Positions 63,480 through 64,000 of a DNA stretch of 64,000 bases are shown here, piece after piece (the stretch's first letter is position 1; each line of letters begins with the position of its first letter). The stretch comes from Paenibacillus alkalitolerans. Its GTDB lineage: Bacteria > Bacillota > Bacilli > Paenibacillales > YIM-B00363. The notes beneath the pieces are model-generated. The model ran no database searches, was not told where the DNA came from, and saw only the letters and a program-made list of their open reading frames with translations. Position numbers and translations under genes: made by a program. The stretch covers positions 434,001 to 498,000 of the forward strand of contig NZ_JAEMXM010000002.1 of NCBI RefSeq assembly GCF_016482785.1. Direction: 5' to 3'.

Positions 63480-64000
63480 TGAGCGCTGTAACCGGAGTTT
63501 CTCCGGTTAAGACGACGCAGATGCACGAAAATGACCTCTATAACCGGAGTTTCTCCGCTTAAGAGGACTCAGATGCCCGAAACTGAGCGCTGTAACCGGA
63601 GTGTCTCCGGTTAGGACGACGCAGATGCACGACACTGACCTCTATAACCGGAGTTTCTCCGCTTAAGAGGACTCAGATGCCCGAAACTGAGCGCTGTAAC
63701 CGGAGTGTCTCCGGTTAGGACGACGCAGATGCACGAAAATGACCTCTATAACCGGAGTTTCTCCCGTTAGGACGACTCAGATGCCCGAAAATGACCACAA
63801 TAACCGGAGTTTCTCCGGTTAAGAGGACTCAGATGCCCGAAAATGAGCGCTGTAACCGGAGTTTCTCCGGTTAGGACAGCGCAGAGGCCCGAAACTGAGC
63901 GCTGTAACCGGAGTTTCTCCGGTTAGGACAGCGCAGAGGCCCGAAACTGAGCGCTGTAACCGGAGTTTCTCCGGTTAGGACAGCGCAGATGCCCGAAAAT
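63480..64000. repeat. Array of 52-bp hairpin repeats, running off the right edge
   Basis: Ten complete units start at 63480 and every 52 bp thereafter to 63948; position 64000 is the first base of an eleventh. Each has the core AACCGGAG-TTT-CTCCGGTT. Two types occur: type A flanks GCGCTGT with ACGACGC or ACAGCGC, and type B flanks CCTCT with AGAGG. Units 1-6 alternate A/B, unit 7 is B-like, 8-10 are A. No spacers. Confidence 0.95.

Noticed and set aside
63480-64000. Possible CRISPR array at the right edge
   Set aside because: Units are contiguous 52-bp hairpins without unique spacers, and no cas genes are near.

Overview
The window looks like a chromosomal segment of a spore-forming Bacillales bacterium, most likely Paenibacillaceae (Paenibacillus/Cohnella-like). 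The evidence is a bacillithiol pathway (bshA, bshB1), the sporulation gene ypjB, a double-headed dynamin (DynA), an SLH-anchored surface protein, a Pro-type T-box leader, frequent GTG/TTG starts with strong GGAGG sites, moderately high GC, and gene order from about 48 to 63.4 kb that closely follows the Bacillus subtilis block ypjA-ypjB-ypjC-ypjD-dapB-mgsA-bshB1-bshA-cca-birA-panBCD-dinG. I saw no transposase, integrase, phage module, rRNA, tRNA or CRISPR array. The unusual content lies in intergenic repeats and RNA leaders.

Region by region. 0-5.3 kb: a truncated lipoprotein polysaccharide deacetylase, ferritin, a chemoreceptor, an M24 peptidase and a TIM-barrel isomerase. 5.3-13 kb: a heterodimeric ABC exporter pair whose motif changes fall on one composite ATP site, then dynA. 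13.3-18.6 kb: a small unknown protein coupled to nth, an SLH surface protein and an AMIN/Amidase_3 cell-wall hydrolase. 19-22.6 kb: leuCD (minus) divergent from a LysR regulator, separated by a 111-bp tandem repeat and a LysR-like operator. 22.7-28.2 kb: a coiled-coil unknown, a nitrilase-family enzyme, a NhaD/ArsB-type transporter behind a structured leader, an MtnE-like aminotransferase and a HAD hydrolase. 28.2-31.9 kb: T-box-proB-proA-proC. 32-34.7 kb: mtnW-mtnX-mtnB (methionine salvage). 34.7-39.1 kb: membrane proteins, an esterase, an acetyltransferase and an orphan sensor kinase.

39.1-51.1 kb (minus): dnaD, asnS, ackA, a 3-hydroxyacyl-CoA dehydrogenase, a short FtsH-like protease with a small membrane partner, a 31-residue membrane peptide, the ypmB/tseB homologue, an MTA/SAH deaminase, rex and dinG, many joined by 1-8 nt overlaps. 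51.1-63.4 kb: a TPR protein, panDCB behind a long leader, birA, cca, bshA, bshB1, mgsA, dapB, another TPR protein, ypjD, ypjC (plus), ypjB and ypjA. The right edge is an array of 52-bp hairpin units that continues beyond the window.

Functionally this is mostly core metabolism: leucine, proline, lysine, pantothenate and bacillithiol synthesis, methionine salvage, redox and fermentation control, tRNA maturation and charging, DNA repair and replication initiation, and the cell wall. No complete unknown defence or mobile system is visible. The best candidates for undescribed biology are the covarying 52-bp hairpin array, the 111-bp array beside leuC, a 43-nt palindrome that buries the ypjB ribosome-binding site, a small intercistronic hairpin family seen three times, and the leaders of the NhaD-like gene and panB. 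Where a start differs from the longest ORF, I chose it by Shine-Dalgarno spacing and gene overlap.
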